NCBI GenBank assembly: GCA_009823505.1
Contig: VZQC01003076.1
Coordinates: 2,953,001-3,017,000 of the forward strand
Source of the DNA: Rhizomys pruinosus
Taxonomy: Eukaryota > Chordata > Mammalia > Rodentia > Spalacidae
Direction: 5' to 3'
DNA length: 64,000 nt
Positions 11,816 through 23,126 of this stretch are shown one piece after another (position 1 is the first letter of the stretch; the number at the start of each line of letters is the position of its first letter). The notes under the pieces are model-generated. The model saw only the letters and a program-made list of their open reading frames with translations. It did no database searches and was not told the origin of the DNA. The translations under genes and the position numbers were made by a program.

Positions 11816-12458
11816 TCTTCTACAAGTGGTGATCCAGTTTTGCCAACACCACTTGCTGAAGATGCTGTCTTTTCTCCATTGTGGTTTCTTGGCCCCCTTG
11901 TCAAATATGAGATGGCTGAAATTGTATGTGCTCAGATTTGGATCTTCGGTTTTGTTCCATTGGTCAACAGGTCTGTTTTTGTGCCAGTACCAGGCTGTTT
12001 TTATGACTATAGCCCTGTAGTATAGTTTAAAATCTGGTATAGAGATCCCTCCTGTGTAGCTCTTTTCACTCAGGGTTGTTTTGGTTATTCTGGGTCTTTT
12101 GTTTTTCCAAAATGAATTTAAGAACGTTTTGCTCCCAAGCCTGTGAAGAAACTCTTGGGGATTTTGATTGGGATTGCGTTAAATCTATACAAGAGTTTTT
12201 GTAAAATGGACATTTTTACAATGTTAATTTTACCAATCCATGAGCATGGGAGGTTTTTTCATCTTCTGTGTCTTCTTCAATTTCTTTCTTTAAAGGTTTA
12301 AATTTTTTGTTGTAGAGATCTTTGGTGTCTTTGGTTGGTTTGTTCCTAGGTATTTTATTGTTTTTGAGGCTATTGTGAGTGGGAAGGTCTCTTTTGCATT
12401 CTTTCTCCAGTGCTTGTTGTTGGTGTAAAGAAAGGCCATTGATTTTTTTTTTTTATGT

Positions 12459-12647
12459 TTATTTTATATCCTGCCATTTGCTGAAGCTGTTATCTATTTC
12501 TAGGAGTTTTTTGGTTGGAGTTTTAGCATCCCTTAAGTAAGCAATCATATCATCAGCGAATAGGATAGTTTGACTTTCTTCTTTTCCAATTAGTACTCCT
12601 TTAACATCCTTTTCTTGCCTTATTGCTCTAGCGAGTGTTTTAAACAC
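12459..12647 (-). pseudogene. L1 ORF2 RT-domain fragment
   Basis: A 62-codon frame contains ILFADDMIAYL, the L1 form of the RT active-site box (F-A-D-D), followed by KTPTKKLLEIDNSFSKW. It belongs to the same L1 as 10859-11815 but in a different frame. A T run at about 12439-12450 and other indels separate the two. Confidence 0.9.
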
Positions 12648-13023
12648 TATATTGAAGAGGATTGGTTACAGGGGGCAGCCTTGCTGAGTTCCTACCTTTA
12701 AAGGGATGTTTCTTTCATTCCCCATTTAGAATGATATTGGCTGTGGGTTTCCTGTATATGGCTTTGATTACATTGAGGAAAGATCCCTCCAATCAAATTC
12801 CTTCTAGGACTTTAAGCATGAAGGGATGCTGGATTTGTCAAGGCTTTTTTCAGCATCATTGAGATGATGGTGTGGTTTTTTGTCTTTGTTCCATTTATGT
12901 GTTTGATGTTGTTTATTGTTTTCATATGTTGAACCATCCTGCCTCTCTGGTATGAATCCAACTTGGTCATGATGGATGATCTTCTTGATGTGGGTCTGTA
13001 TGTGATTTGCCAGTATCCTGCTT

Positions 13024-13151
13024 TTGCAGAGGAACTATTTGATTCCCAAAACCTATGTCAGGAGGTTCAAACTTCCTATAACTCTAACTCCAGGGTATCT
13101 AACAGTCTTTTCTGCCTTTCTGGTCTCATAAGATACCTACTTTCAGGTGCA
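13024..13151 (+). mobile_element. B3/B2-like SINE fragment
   Basis: The fragment TGCAGAGGAACTATTTGATT, 'aactctaactccaggg' and a CA-rich end look like the second half of a diverged B3. The tRNA-like head is missing. It abuts the broken 5' end of the preceding L1. Confidence 0.5.
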
Positions 13152-13241
13152 AACACACACACACACACATACACACACATGCACAAACACACACATACAC
13201 ACGCACATGCACATACACACACATGTGCACACACATACACA
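13152..13241. repeat. (CA)n microsatellite, interrupted
   Basis: A CA-rich run with TA and TG interruptions directly follows the SINE fragment. Confidence 0.95.
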
Positions 13242-13330
13242 CTACATTTAATGTTTCATTTTATTGACAGGCTTGTTCAGATTAATTCCGAACTAACTTT
13301 AAACGGTTGGATGATCGCAGTGATGTTTTC

Positions 13331-13463
13331 TCTCCTCCTCCTCCTCCTCCTCCTCCTCCTCCTCCTCCTCCTCCTCCTCTCTCCTCCTCCTCCTCCTCGT
13401 CCTCCTCCTCCTCCTCTTCGTCCTCCTCCTCCTCCTCCTCTTCCTCCTCCTCTTTCTCCTCCT
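13331..13463. repeat. (TCC)n microsatellite
   Basis: About 130 bp of CTC/TCC units with a few TCG and TTC interruptions form a polypurine/polypyrimidine tract. Every long proline, serine or glutamate open frame across it is an artefact of the repeat. Confidence 0.97.
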
Positions 13464-13469
13464 TCAATA

Positions 13470-13602
13470 CAGAGTCTCATTATGTAGCCCTGGCTGATAT
13501 GGAACTTGCTATGTACATTTGGCCTCAAATTTACAGAGATCTCCCAGCCTCTGCCTCCCCTCAAGTGCCAGGATTAATGCCATTCAACACCACAACCAGA
13601 TC
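13470..13602 (-). mobile_element. B1 SINE, diverged
   Basis: This is the complement of B1: ACAGAGTCTCATTATGTAGC, CAGAGATCTCCCAGCCTCTG, AAGTGCCAGGATTAATGCCA. Its tail side merges with the TCC repeat. Confidence 0.8.
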
Positions 13603-13744
13603 TAATATTCTTGATACTAAAAAATTATGTCTGTTTTATCTTTATGGACCACTTTTAACAGAAATTTATCAATTTTTCTGACCTTTAAGTATGTTTTAAT
13701 TCCTTTGACTTTCTTCCATTTTTACAATTTCCTATTCAGTAATA

Positions 13745-14202
13745 CAAAACCCACAGAGTGGGAAGAAACCTTCACCAGTAATACATCTGACAGAGCATTG
13801 GCTTCCAGAATATATAAACTACTCAAAAAGCAAAGAAGAAAACAAATGACTCACTCAAAGATGGAGTAAAGAGCTAAACAGAGACTTCACAAATGAGGAA
13901 TTAAAGATGGCTGAGAAACATTTAAAAAATATTCTTCATCCCTAATAATTAAGGAAATGCAAATTAAAACAACTTTAAGATATCATCTCGCTGTGATAAT
14001 ACTGGCTAGGATCGAGAAAACAAATGATACCAAAGCTGGAGAGGTTGTGGGGAAAGGGGAACACACATCTACTGCTGGTGGGAATGTAAACTCATATAAC
14101 CACTATGGAAAGCAGTATGGAGAACTCTGAAGAGACTCAAAAAGAGCTTACCACCTGACCCATCCATCACACTCATGCATATATACCCACAAGACTCATC
14201 CT
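13745..14202 (+). mobile_element. Older L1, left part (ORF2 3' region)
   Basis: Diverged L1 ORF2 sequence from CCACAGAGTGGGAAGAAACC onwards, stopping abruptly at AAGACTCATCCT (14191-14202). The same L1 resumes at 15771. The gap is filled by a younger L1. Confidence 0.92.
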
Positions 14203-15758
14203 TCTACAAGTGGTGATCCAGTTTTGCCAGCAACACTTGCTGAAGATGCTGTCTTTTCTCCATTGTGGGCTTCTTGGCCCCCTGTCAAAAAATGAGATGG
14301 CTGAAATTGTATGTGCTCAAATTTTGGATCTTCGTTTTTTCAATTAGTCAACAGGTCTGTTTTTGTGCCAGTACCAGGCTGTTTTATGACTATAGCCCTG
14401 TATTAAACTGGATCAGCCACTGGTAGAAGAATGAAATTATACCCCTACCTCTCGCCCTGTACAAAAGAATACCAGATGGATCCAAAGACCTCAATGTGAA
14501 ACCCCAAACTCTGAAGGTGATAGAAGAAAAAGTTGGCAGCAGACTACAAGACATAGGCGTAGGAAAAGACTTCCTAAATCAGACAGCAGCTGCACAAGAA
14601 TTAAGGTCGACAATTGACAAATGGGACCTCATTAAACTCAAAAGCTTCTGTACATCAAAAGAAACAATCAAGGAAGTGAAGAGAAATCCCACAGAGTGGG
14701 AGGAAACCTTCACTGCAGAAACATCTGACAAAGCATTGATTTCCAGAATATATAAACTACTCAAAAAACAAAGAAGAAAGAAAACAAATGACCAACTCAA
14801 TAGATGGAGCAAAGAACTGAACAGAGACTTCACAAGTGAGGAATTAGAGATGGCTAAGAAACACCTTAAGAAGTGTTCAACATCACTAATCATTAAGGAA
14901 ATGCAAATCAAAACCACTTTAAGATATCATCTCACTCCAATAAGACTGGCTAGGATCAAGAAAACAAATGATACCAAGTGCTGGAGAGGTTGTGAGGAAA
15001 GGGGAACACTCATCCATTGCTGGTGGGAATGTAAACTCGTACAGCCACTATGGAAAGTAGTGTGGAGAACCCTTGGAAGACTTGGAATGAACTTGCTACC
15101 CGACCCAGCCATACCACTCCTGGGCATGTACCCTCAAGACTCACCCCACCACAGAGATACATGCATGGTCATGTTTATTTCAGCTCTCTTCGCAATAGCA
15201 AGGAGCTGGAACAAACCCAAATGCCCTTCAACTGATGAGTGGATAGAGAAAATGTGGTACATCTACACAATGGAGTTCTATGCAGCAGTAAAGAAAGACG
15301 ACATCATGAGCTTTGCAGGAAAATAGTTGGAGCTAGAGGACACCGTGCTGAGTGAAGTAACACAGTCCTAGAAAAACAAACGACGAATGGTATCCCTCAT
15401 CTGTGGATGCTATTGCTAATTACCTAGTTGTAAGTATTTTTTGTGTAGGGCTCCCTGAGATTTTGTCCAAAGCAGGTGGGCATAATGCATATTGGAAACA
15501 ACAACAACAACAGAAAGGACTGCATCAAAGAACTGACTGAAACAGTGAACTTCTGCTCAAAACAGTCAACTTCCTCGTGGAGAATATTGATAAAGACTGA
15601 GAAAGAGATGAAAAGCATGTTTGGCAGAATGCATGAGCTCTGGCGGGGTGAGAGAATGGGCAGGAACACGGGTCTACATTTGTTAAAAAAATAAAAATAA
15701 ATTTATGTGACAAAAATAGAAAAAAAAGTCATATATTTGGCCAAAAAAAGGGAAAAAA
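14203..15758 (+). mobile_element. Nested L1 with twin-priming 5' inversion and TSD
   Basis: A younger L1 interrupts the L1 above. Its first ~205 bp (14203-14407) is inverted ORF2 sequence, matching 11817-12023. From about 14408 the element runs in sense orientation through the ORF2 C-terminus and 3' UTR to an A-rich tail ending at 15758. The host L1 sequence AAGACTCATCCT is duplicated (14191-14202 and 15759-15770). Inversion plus duplication is the signature of twin priming. About 20 bp of L1 around 'actggatca' is present on both sides of the inversion joint. Confidence 0.93.
14496..15326 (+). pseudogene. L1 ORF2 C-terminal fragment with nonsense end
   Basis: 276 codons homologous to the frame at 10859-11815, including the C-x3-C-x7-H-x4-C motif and the [15 protein letters not shown] block. 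The frame ends at TAG, where the sister copy has TGG (Trp), about 20 codons before the normal end. The upstream part of ORF2 is absent or inverted. Confidence 0.92.
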
Positions 15759-15770
15759 AAGACTCATCCT

Positions 15771-16610
15771 ACCTCAGAGATGCATGCACAGCCATTTTCA
15801 CTGAAGCTCTCTTCACAATAGCGAAGAGCTGGAACCAACCCAAATGTCCCTGAACCAAGGAGTGGATAGAGAAAATGTGGTATATCTACACAATGGAATT
15901 TTACACAGCAGTAAAATGATGGCATCATGAACTTTTCAGGTAAATAGATGGATCTAGAGGGTATTATGCTAAGTGAAGTAACAGTCCCAGAAAAACAAAT
16001 GACAAATGGTATCCCCCATTTGTGGATGCTAACACCAAGCACCGAGTTGTAAGGCAAACTGAGCAACATCAACATTATATACCCCTGTCCCACTAAGCAA
16101 CTGTGCTCTAATAATGTAAATCCCTTTACAGGCTCTAGAATCAACCCAGCACTTATTTTTAGACTTTGTAATCTCAGTATATGGGTTGAGGATACGTAGG
16201 CATATTTTGGAGTAATATGAATTTAAAAAAGAAAAAAATGCGAATTCTGAAATATGATATGGAAATGACAAATAGTTTGTGTACAGATGATATAATTTTG
16301 GTATAGGTGTGACATATGTATATGAATATGTTGGAGCGGTACAGATTGTAGGGATCAACAGCAGAGGAACAGGGGCAGGGAAACTGACTGAAGCAGTAAA
16401 GTTCCTCCAAGGACAATAATCATCTGCTTTGAAAAAAGTTTGAAAAGAATCAGAGAGAGATACAGGGCGGGGATGGAAGGACACATGAACTCAGGTGGGG
16501 TGGGGGGGCAGATGGAAAGGGAGATGAGTCTAGATTGGACTGAGAAACTATGTATGAAATGCACAAAACTTCAATAAAAATGTTAAAACAAGTAAAATAA
16601 AAATGTTAAA
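15771..16610 (+). mobile_element. Older L1, right part (ORF2 end and 3' UTR)
   Basis: This continues 13745-14202 after the nested insertion: 'acctcagagatgc', then ORF2 end sequence (ACAATGGAATTTTACACAGC), the 3' UTR and the tail CAAAACTTCAATAAAAATGT. The last ~45 bp contain a direct repeat of AAAATGTTAAAACAAGTAAA, probably slippage in the tail. Confidence 0.92.
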
Positions 16611-16656
16611 ACAAGTAAAATGATATTTTATTAGTGGGAAATAACCATGGGGAAAA

Positions 16657-17710
16657 AGGATAGAAGGAACCCAAAGAGGGGTGTAGTAGGTGATAGGTGT
16701 TATCAAGGAGGATAGAGGGAACACAAAGAGGGGTATAGTAGGTGATAGGTGTTATCAAGGAGGATAGAGGGAACAAAAAGAGGGGTGTAGTAGGTGATAG
16801 GTGTTATCAAGGAGGATAGAGGGAACAAAAAGAGGGGTGTAGTAGGTGATAGGTGTTATCAAGGAGGATAGAGGGAACCCAAAGAGGGGTGTAGTAGGTG
16901 ATAGGTGTTATCAAGGAGGATAGAGGGAACACAAAGAGGGGTGTAGTAGGTGATAGGTGTTATCAAGGAGGATAGAGGGAACCCAAAGAGGGGTGTAGTA
17001 GGTGATAGGTGTTATCAAGGAGGATAGAGGGAACACAAAGAGGGGTGTAGTAGGTGATAGGTGTTATCAAGGAGGATAGAGGGAACCCAAAGAGGGGTGT
17101 AGTAGGTGATAGGTGTTATCAAGGAGGATAGAGGGAACACAAAGAGGGGTGTAGTAGGTGATAGGTGTTATCAAGGAGGATAGAGGGAACCCAAAGAGGG
17201 GTGTAGTAGGTGATAGGTGTTATCAAGGAGGATAGAGGGAACACAAAGAGGGGTGTAGTAGGTGATAGGTGTTATCAAGGAGGATAGAGGGAACCCAAAG
17301 AGGGGTGTAGTAGGTGATAGGTGTTATCAAGGAGGATAGAGGGAACACAAAGAGGGGTGTAGTAGGTGATAGGTGTTATCAAGGAGGATAGAGGGAACCC
17401 AAAGAGGGGTGTAGTAGGTGATAGGTGTTATCAAGGAGGATAGAGGGAACACAAAGAGGGGTGTAGTAGGTGATAGGTGTTATCAAGGAGGATAGAGGGA
17501 ACCCAAAGAGGGGTGTAGTAGGTGATAGGTGTTATCAAGGAGGATAGAGGGAACACAAAGAGGGGTGTAGTAGGTGATAGGTGTTATCAAGGAGGATAGA
17601 GGGAGCCCAAAGAGGGGTGTAGTAGGTGATAGGTGTTATCAAGGAGGATAGAGGGAACACAAAGAGGGGTGTAGTAGGTGATAGGTGTTATCAAGGAGGA
17701 TAGAGGGAAA
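16657..17710. repeat. 52-bp minisatellite, 20 copies, 104-bp dimer register
   Basis: Twenty units start at 16675 and every 52 bp to 17663; each begins AGAGGGGTGTAGTAGGTGAT. Copies are almost identical. The base pattern before each unit alternates ACCC/ACAC without exception from the fifth copy (16883) to the twentieth, with one G variant in the ACCC class at about 17606. Copies 3 and 4 carry a third form, ACAAAA. The array begins ~45 bp after the L1 tail at 16610. Confidence 0.97.
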
Positions 17711-17934
17711 ATGAGGTTATTTCGCTGGAACAGGAGGAGAGAGGGTTATACAAGGAACCATGGGGGTAGAGGGGAAGTAGGAGCTTCAGAGGAGGGGGAG
17801 GGATCATAGGAGACAGGTATTTTCAAGGGGGGATAGAGAAAATTGTAGTACTTTATCTGGGGAGAGAGGAAGGAGAGTTATACAGGGGGAGAGAGAAGAG
17901 AGATAATGCTTAGGTGGTGTGAAAACCAGAATTA
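17711..17934. repeat. Purine-rich degenerate continuation of the minisatellite
   Basis: G/A-rich sequence with partial matches to the 52-bp unit (for example 'ggtattttcaaggggggatagagaaaat', compare 'ggtgttatcaaggaggatagagggaa'). It looks like the unamplified ancestral flank. Confidence 0.6.
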
Positions 17935-19250
17935 AATATATTACTTCAAAAGCTTACTGAAAAACACACATACAATACATATATGAGTACACATGTATAG
18001 CTGAAGTCTATGTAACAAGAAACAAAGTGCCAAGCAGGTGAAACCTCCCTTTGAATTGTTAGGGTCCAAGAGACCTCCAAAATAACACAGGTGACTGCCA
18101 CAGCCCTTGATTTCCTCCAAGAACTTGAAGGTAACACCCTATTGCTAAAGACAGGGCATACTTGTTACACAGGAGTTGCAGCAATGGAGCTGGAGCTGAT
18201 CTAGAAGCCTCCTCCTTGAAGACAAGCTTTCATAGTATCAGAGGATAATATGCAAGTTGCTAAATGCAGAAAATCAACCCATAGTTTAACCCAGCTGTAG
18301 GCCTAATAACCACAATAATGACTGGCCCAGCAAATTATCTCTATTCGTGCATAATCATTTATTTTGGGGGGATAATCAACACCTACCTATCTAATTCTTT
18401 CTTTATGCTAAATGTGTCCTTATATTTACAGAGAAGTATATTTCTCACTGCTCATCAAATAAACTTCTTTTTTTTTCAACAGAGGAAGACTATTACACAG
18501 TTCCACAACCGGTCAAATGCAGAGAACAAATGTCTATGAGAATCTCAGCCCTAAGTGACATGTCTACAATGCAACCCCTACCCCAGGGATGAGCGCAGAA
18601 TGGGACCAGTGTGATTATTAATGTATCTCTCAACTCTTACCAGCAAAGCTTCATCGTGCAACAGATGGTGATTAACAGAGATAGCTATAACTGGCCAAAA
18701 TTTAGAGAATAAAAAACTGCAGCAAGCCTGTCCCTGGATAGGATTCCTACATTAAACCTCTGCCACCCAGAGCTCTCTCGGGGACCACTGCAGAAGACAT
18801 GACAAGAATGCTGTAAGAGCCAGGGATGGTGGATGACCACAGGGAAACAGAGTTTTCCAGGCAGCTGGAAACTTCCTCATGTGAATTTACAGCAAAGGTG
18901 AGAACATGGAGAAGACCCACGCAAACTCAGACCAGACAAAAACCCAGACTAGAAGGAGAAATGGGCATGAAGCCCCAACCTAGCTGAGGAACTATTGGTA
19001 AATGGCTGGAAAAGAGAGACCTGGTCTTCTTTAAGGGAGTGATGCTAGACAGGCTGACCAGGCTCCTCTGGATGGACACCAAGGGATATCTGGGAACACA
19101 AACTTAACTCAATAGGCTTTAATGCATATACTAGAATGCATGGAATCTGGTGGGTTAGGGAGCTACGAGGGGGGCAGAAAGAGAGAGGGGATCAAAATAC
19201 GACTGAGATTTATTATACGAAATGCACAAAAATTTAGCAAAAATATAGAA
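17935..19250 (+). mobile_element. Old L1 (Lx-like) 3' UTR
   Basis: Blocks typical of old rodent L1 3' UTRs occur in order: 'acacaggagttgcagcaatgg', 'ataatcatttattttgggggg', 'gcaacccctaccccaggg', 'ccactgcagaagacatg', 'aagccccaacctagctgagg', 'ggaatctggtggg', then an A-rich end near 19250. No coding part of the L1 is present. Confidence 0.65.
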
Positions 19251-19254
19251 AATG

Positions 19255-19420
19255 TCTCTTCTGTTTGCTTGGGCTAGGTTTTCTGTCTTTCTAGTTTCTC
19301 ATGGTTCAGATTACTAACTTTATACTTTGCTTTTTTTGCAACATAGGTTATAATGCTGTGAGTTTTCCTCTGAGCACTATTTTATCTGCATATGACAATT
19401 TTTGATAGGCTGTTGTACCA
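19255..19420 (-). mobile_element. L1 ORF2 fragment
   Basis: The complement of an L1 segment ('tagtttctcatggttcag', 'gctgtgagttttcctctgagcac'). It is short and diverged. Confidence 0.4.
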
Positions 19421-19689
19421 CTTCAGGTTCTACAAAACCAACTCTTAAAATTAAATCACATATACAAGGCAGTTATTTGGGGCAAGGTATTGTTGAAAAG
19501 GATTCTAAGGCCTCAGAATCTTCAGAGTGAAATGAACACATGGCACCTGTGAAAGGTTAGAAGAAAGAACTATGGAGTGGGAAGAAAGCAGGGCTGCCGG
19601 GGCACTGAGAGGATCTCAGCAAGGCTCTTGTGTGACTTCTGCGAATATGTGTAAAAATATTTAGCCCATCAAGGACAACAATAACAGAC

Positions 19690-20215
19690 CAAAGAAATTA
19701 TTCTACCAACGTCCAAGTCGACAAACCGTGAGTTTATTATTGGGGCAACATACAGGAATATGGGTGAAGAGCTATTTATGGACTATGGAAAACTCAAAGG
19801 TGCTCAGTCGTGGATGAAGACTGGTTAAGGCTGCAAGCCTGGAGCTCTGGGCCCGCTTGCAGGCAGCTCAGCAAGCTGAGAAGTCTCCTCTCTGAGGCTC
19901 TCCTTTTGCTTATATAACCTGCGGGAGAGACCCTATGAATTTTGTTGATTTCAAGGACTTCCTTAAAATTGTGAGTTTTTTTTTTTTACTTCCTGAGCCT
20001 TGTCAGTTTGATTTATGTCCTGAGTCTCCATAGCCTCCATTCGCAATGGAAATGTTTCAATTTGGAGGACATTGCTATAGAACAAATTCCTGGCGAGACT
20101 TGGCCTTGGTATAAATACTGCAGTCAGGAAAGACTTTCACTGAACACCATGGCCTGCCTTTGTAGCTCCACTGTGTTAATTAATAGCCCAGTAGAGGCCT
20201 GAGAAAACCATGGTT
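19690..20215 (-). mobile_element. Possible LTR
   Basis: On the minus strand a TATA-like GGTTATATAAG (about 19908-19918) lies ~175 bp upstream of a polyadenylation-like AATAATAAACTC (about 19731). This arrangement fits an LTR. I see no firm TG/CA ends and no target-site duplication, so the limits are a guess and the call is tentative. Confidence 0.3.
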
Positions 20216-21640
20216 AGCGGATGAGTGGGGTGCTGGGAGGATTTCTGAGGTTGGGGAAGGCGCCGACAAACTGCCCTTTTATAGCACAGTTCTTGCTGAG
20301 AGCCAGCTGAGCAGCAAAATCTCCCAGCACAGCCTTGTCCAACAAGCACCTGTTTTCTTCCTTTGTTTTTGAATAGCAACTTTCCTATAATTCATGTGTG
20401 TTTCTCCTGATAACAAAACACTTAAAAAATGCAAAATGAGACAAACTACAATCCCCATCAATCATTTGGTTCCTAGGCCATGAGAGTTCCACTCTTTCTC
20501 CACTAACCATTCAAAAGTATCATTCTACACATCTTAACAGTTTACCCATCAGAGCCCAGTCTACCAGTATTGGTTTCCTCAAATGTAATCTAATAAGGAA
20601 TATATCTTTCTCAGAAAGGAACTGTTGTTTGTGTTTATTTACATCTATAACTTGGCAAGGAATACTAACAAGCACCCAATTTAATCTTAGTTCCACATAT
20701 GTTTGCCCTTTCTCCACATTGAACTACCAACCTGCTGATCATGGACAGTTGCAGTCACTCCTGCCAGGATGCTGACCTCTTGCTTTTAAGTATTCGGAAT
20801 TGAAAACACAAAGGCAACAAGGTGATATCTGCATCCTTTGGGTCAACCACATCTGTGCCAGATCCCCTGTCCAGAGCAGACACCCTATAAGGACAAAATC
20901 CTTCAACCAAGCAGGTCCCAGGCTTGCTCTGTTAGAATGTGCAAAGCCCTCTACTTGGTCATTGGGAGTGGTATGTGGGGATAGTCTTGCTTTGGTTTCC
21001 AAGTCATAAGATGTCCCCTTTGTGACTACAGATCCACACAGAAGCATCTGGATTACAGAATGTACCAAGACCTGAAGATGGTGGCCCTGGCTGCACAGTG
21101 TCAGAGATTCACATCACTACTGAAAAATACTTAGCTATTTTCCTTTTACCACGATCCTCAGAAGTTTCATGGTAACATATCTGACGGTTCTGTGCCTCAT
21201 TCCACTAGTTCTCTGTAAATGTTCTGACATGTCTCTGTGCAGCCCCTTCCTCCATAGAATTCCAGCTCAGTAACCTCTGATCCCTGAAACTTACTCTCAG
21301 TTTTCTCAGCTCCACAATTTCTACAACCCGTGTTGGTTTCCCTGTTTGAAACGGTCTCTGGGATAAATTCATTTCTTCCTCCTCTTTCAATATTCACAGT
21401 ATGTTGTTCTTTCTTTTTGGATCCCACAGAACCATTGTTTTTTATATTTGGCCATTTCCCTCTTGTTTAGAGATGAGTCCCATTAGCTAATATTATTTTA
21501 AGACTGCAAATAGAAAATCATACTTTCTGAAAAACACTCATGAATAAATAGATACACAAAATAAGAATCAGAACTCTTCCCCTCCATTGTGTCTAGGGGG
21601 ATATTCAGTGTATATCATTTGAAATTTTGTTCTTATGTCA
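20216..21640. other. Unique sequence
   Basis: I recognise no repeat or exon. The 109-codon minus-strand frame at 20739-21068 has no recognisable domain, no plausible splice context that I can see, and overlaps a plus-strand frame. Confidence 0.4.
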
Positions 21641-21644
21641 AAAC

Positions 21645-21730
21645 AGTCATATATATATATATATATGAAATTTAGAAATATAACTAAAGAAATATATATA
21701 TGTTTTCTAAATTTCATTAGTTATATTAGT
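21645..21730. repeat. AT-rich inverted repeat
   Basis: The perfect 10-bp arms GAAATTTAGA (21667-21676) and TCTAAATTTC (21706-21715) flank a loop containing ATATATATA, next to a short TA run. The segment could form a cruciform. Confidence 0.8.
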
Positions 21731-21918
21731 TAATGTGGATAAAGTTTTATTTCTGTATACAAAACTATAGTGTCAAATTTTAAGCTAAATTTGATTCTGT
21801 AGAAGGTCTCCCCTTTATTTTACCAAAGTAATTCTTAAATATAAATGCATTTTTATATATTTTAAATTTTTCCTTTATTAAAGGTCAGTGGTGATTCTTA
21901 CTTTACCATAAAGAGTCT

Positions 21919-21920
<2 letters not shown>

Positions 21921-21959
<39 letters not shown>
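21921..21959. repeat. (TA)n microsatellite
   Basis: An uninterrupted TA run of about 39 bp, followed directly by two small hairpins (TTCAAAT...ATTTGAA and ATTCAAAT...ATTTGAAT) up to about 22001. Confidence 0.97.
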
Positions 21960-21963
<4 letters not shown>

Positions 21964-22253
21964 ATGTTTATTTGAATATATATTCAAATATCTATTTGAA
22001 TTGCTGTATAAAAGATTCTTAAGATTGGTGTGTCAAACAGTACATGAATTTAAGATTTGAAAAAAACTGCCACTGTTATGCTTTCTTAGAATATATTGTG
22101 TTCATTCTTCATATGACTAGCAGAATAGGTTTCTAGAATTATAAAGCTCTTTCTCATTACTCTTCATATGCTTGATTGAATCAAAACATCAATTTATGAA
22201 CTGGTTGTTAATTCTCTGTCATCATGTAGTATAAGCCTATGCATTAGTGACAC

Positions 22254-22288
<35 letters not shown>
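22254..22288. repeat. (CA)n microsatellite
   Basis: About 17 uninterrupted CA units. Confidence 0.97.
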
Positions 22289-22290
<2 letters not shown>

Positions 22291-22917
22291 ACATATAAAA
22301 CCAGGGATTCAATGTAAGTACAAAAAGTTGTTCTTGTTATCCAAAATAAACCTTCAAAATAATTGTGAATAGAAAATTTTCCACATATGATAAATGAGCA
22401 ACAATTCTCCTTCTCAAAAGCCTTGTTCCTGATGGTATGTATGTAGGCACACATTTATTAATGTGCTCTATTCCATTTGTAGAACTTTTCATTTTAACAG
22501 ATCTGTATGCCTTAATATATTCCTCTCATTTTAATAGTACCTGTGCTGTAATACTTTTTCTATTTTTTGTCTTAGAGTGCTATATATAACCCTGATCTCT
22601 CACCCTACATGCAAAACTAATTCATTCACTGGGCAAGCCGGAGATCACGCCTAGATGACTGAGCTGAATACATGGCATGTTAAATCCATTCTTAATGTCG
22701 TTGTGGTAGCAGGTGGAGCAGGAGGAGGAGGGAGAAGAAGGGTTCCAATTTCTGGCTGTTTAGAACCTAGAAAAATGATCACAAGAGAAAAAAATGACAG
22801 GTATTTTATTAAAGTGTGCATAGTATCCTGTCCCCTAGACTTGTCTCAGCTTCAGGCTCATGATGACAAAAGGGGAAGCACATACATGATACTGCATCCC
22901 ATAAAGAATTCATTACG
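22289..22917. other. Unique AT-rich sequence
   Basis: No gene or repeat recognised. Confidence 0.4.
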
Positions 22918-23112
22918 GCGGACCAGGGAGATGGCTCAATGAATTAACAGCTTGCCACCAAATCTGACAACCTGAATTCAATCCCTGGAGCTCACACTGT
23001 CGAATAAGCAAGCTAATTCCTAAAAAAGAGTCACCTGGCTTCTACATTTGTGCTATTAACTTACATGCACATGCACAGAAGCACACACACAGTAAATAAA
23101 TGTAAATACATT
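22918..23112 (+). mobile_element. Old tRNA-derived SINE (B2/B4 type)
   Basis: A box-like GGGAGATGGCTCAATGAATT and B box-like TGAATTCAATCCCTGGAGCT occur at tRNA spacing, followed by a 'cacatgcacatgcacag' block and an AAATAAATG tail. The body does not match B3, so this is an older B2- or B4-like copy. Confidence 0.65.
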
Positions 23113-23126
23113 AAAGAATTTATTAT

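Larger units (their letters stand above)
10703..13023 (-). mobile_element. L1 element, ORF2 and part of 3' UTR
   Basis: A 2.3-kb minus-strand L1 runs from part of the 3' UTR (left end, including a TTG run) through the ORF2 C-terminus and thumb into the RT domain. It stops near 13023, where a SINE-like sequence begins. It has no poly-A tail at its 3' end, so that end was truncated after insertion. It is closely related to the copy at 14408-15758. The frame is broken between 11816 and 12646. Confidence 0.92.

Noticed and set aside
12963..13681. Long proline, serine, leucine or glutamate frames over 13.3 kb
   Set aside because: They are translations of the (TCC)n and (CA)n microsatellites.
16657..17710. 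Minisatellite as L1 5'-UTR monomers
   Set aside because: Rodent L1 monomers are about 200 bp and lie 5' of ORF1. This array has 52-bp units and follows an L1 3' tail.
16657..17710. CRISPR-like direct repeats
   Set aside because: The units are contiguous with no unique spacers, and the DNA is mammalian.
20739..21068. 109-codon minus-strand frame
   Set aside because: No domain, no supporting splice sites, and a competing frame on the other strand.
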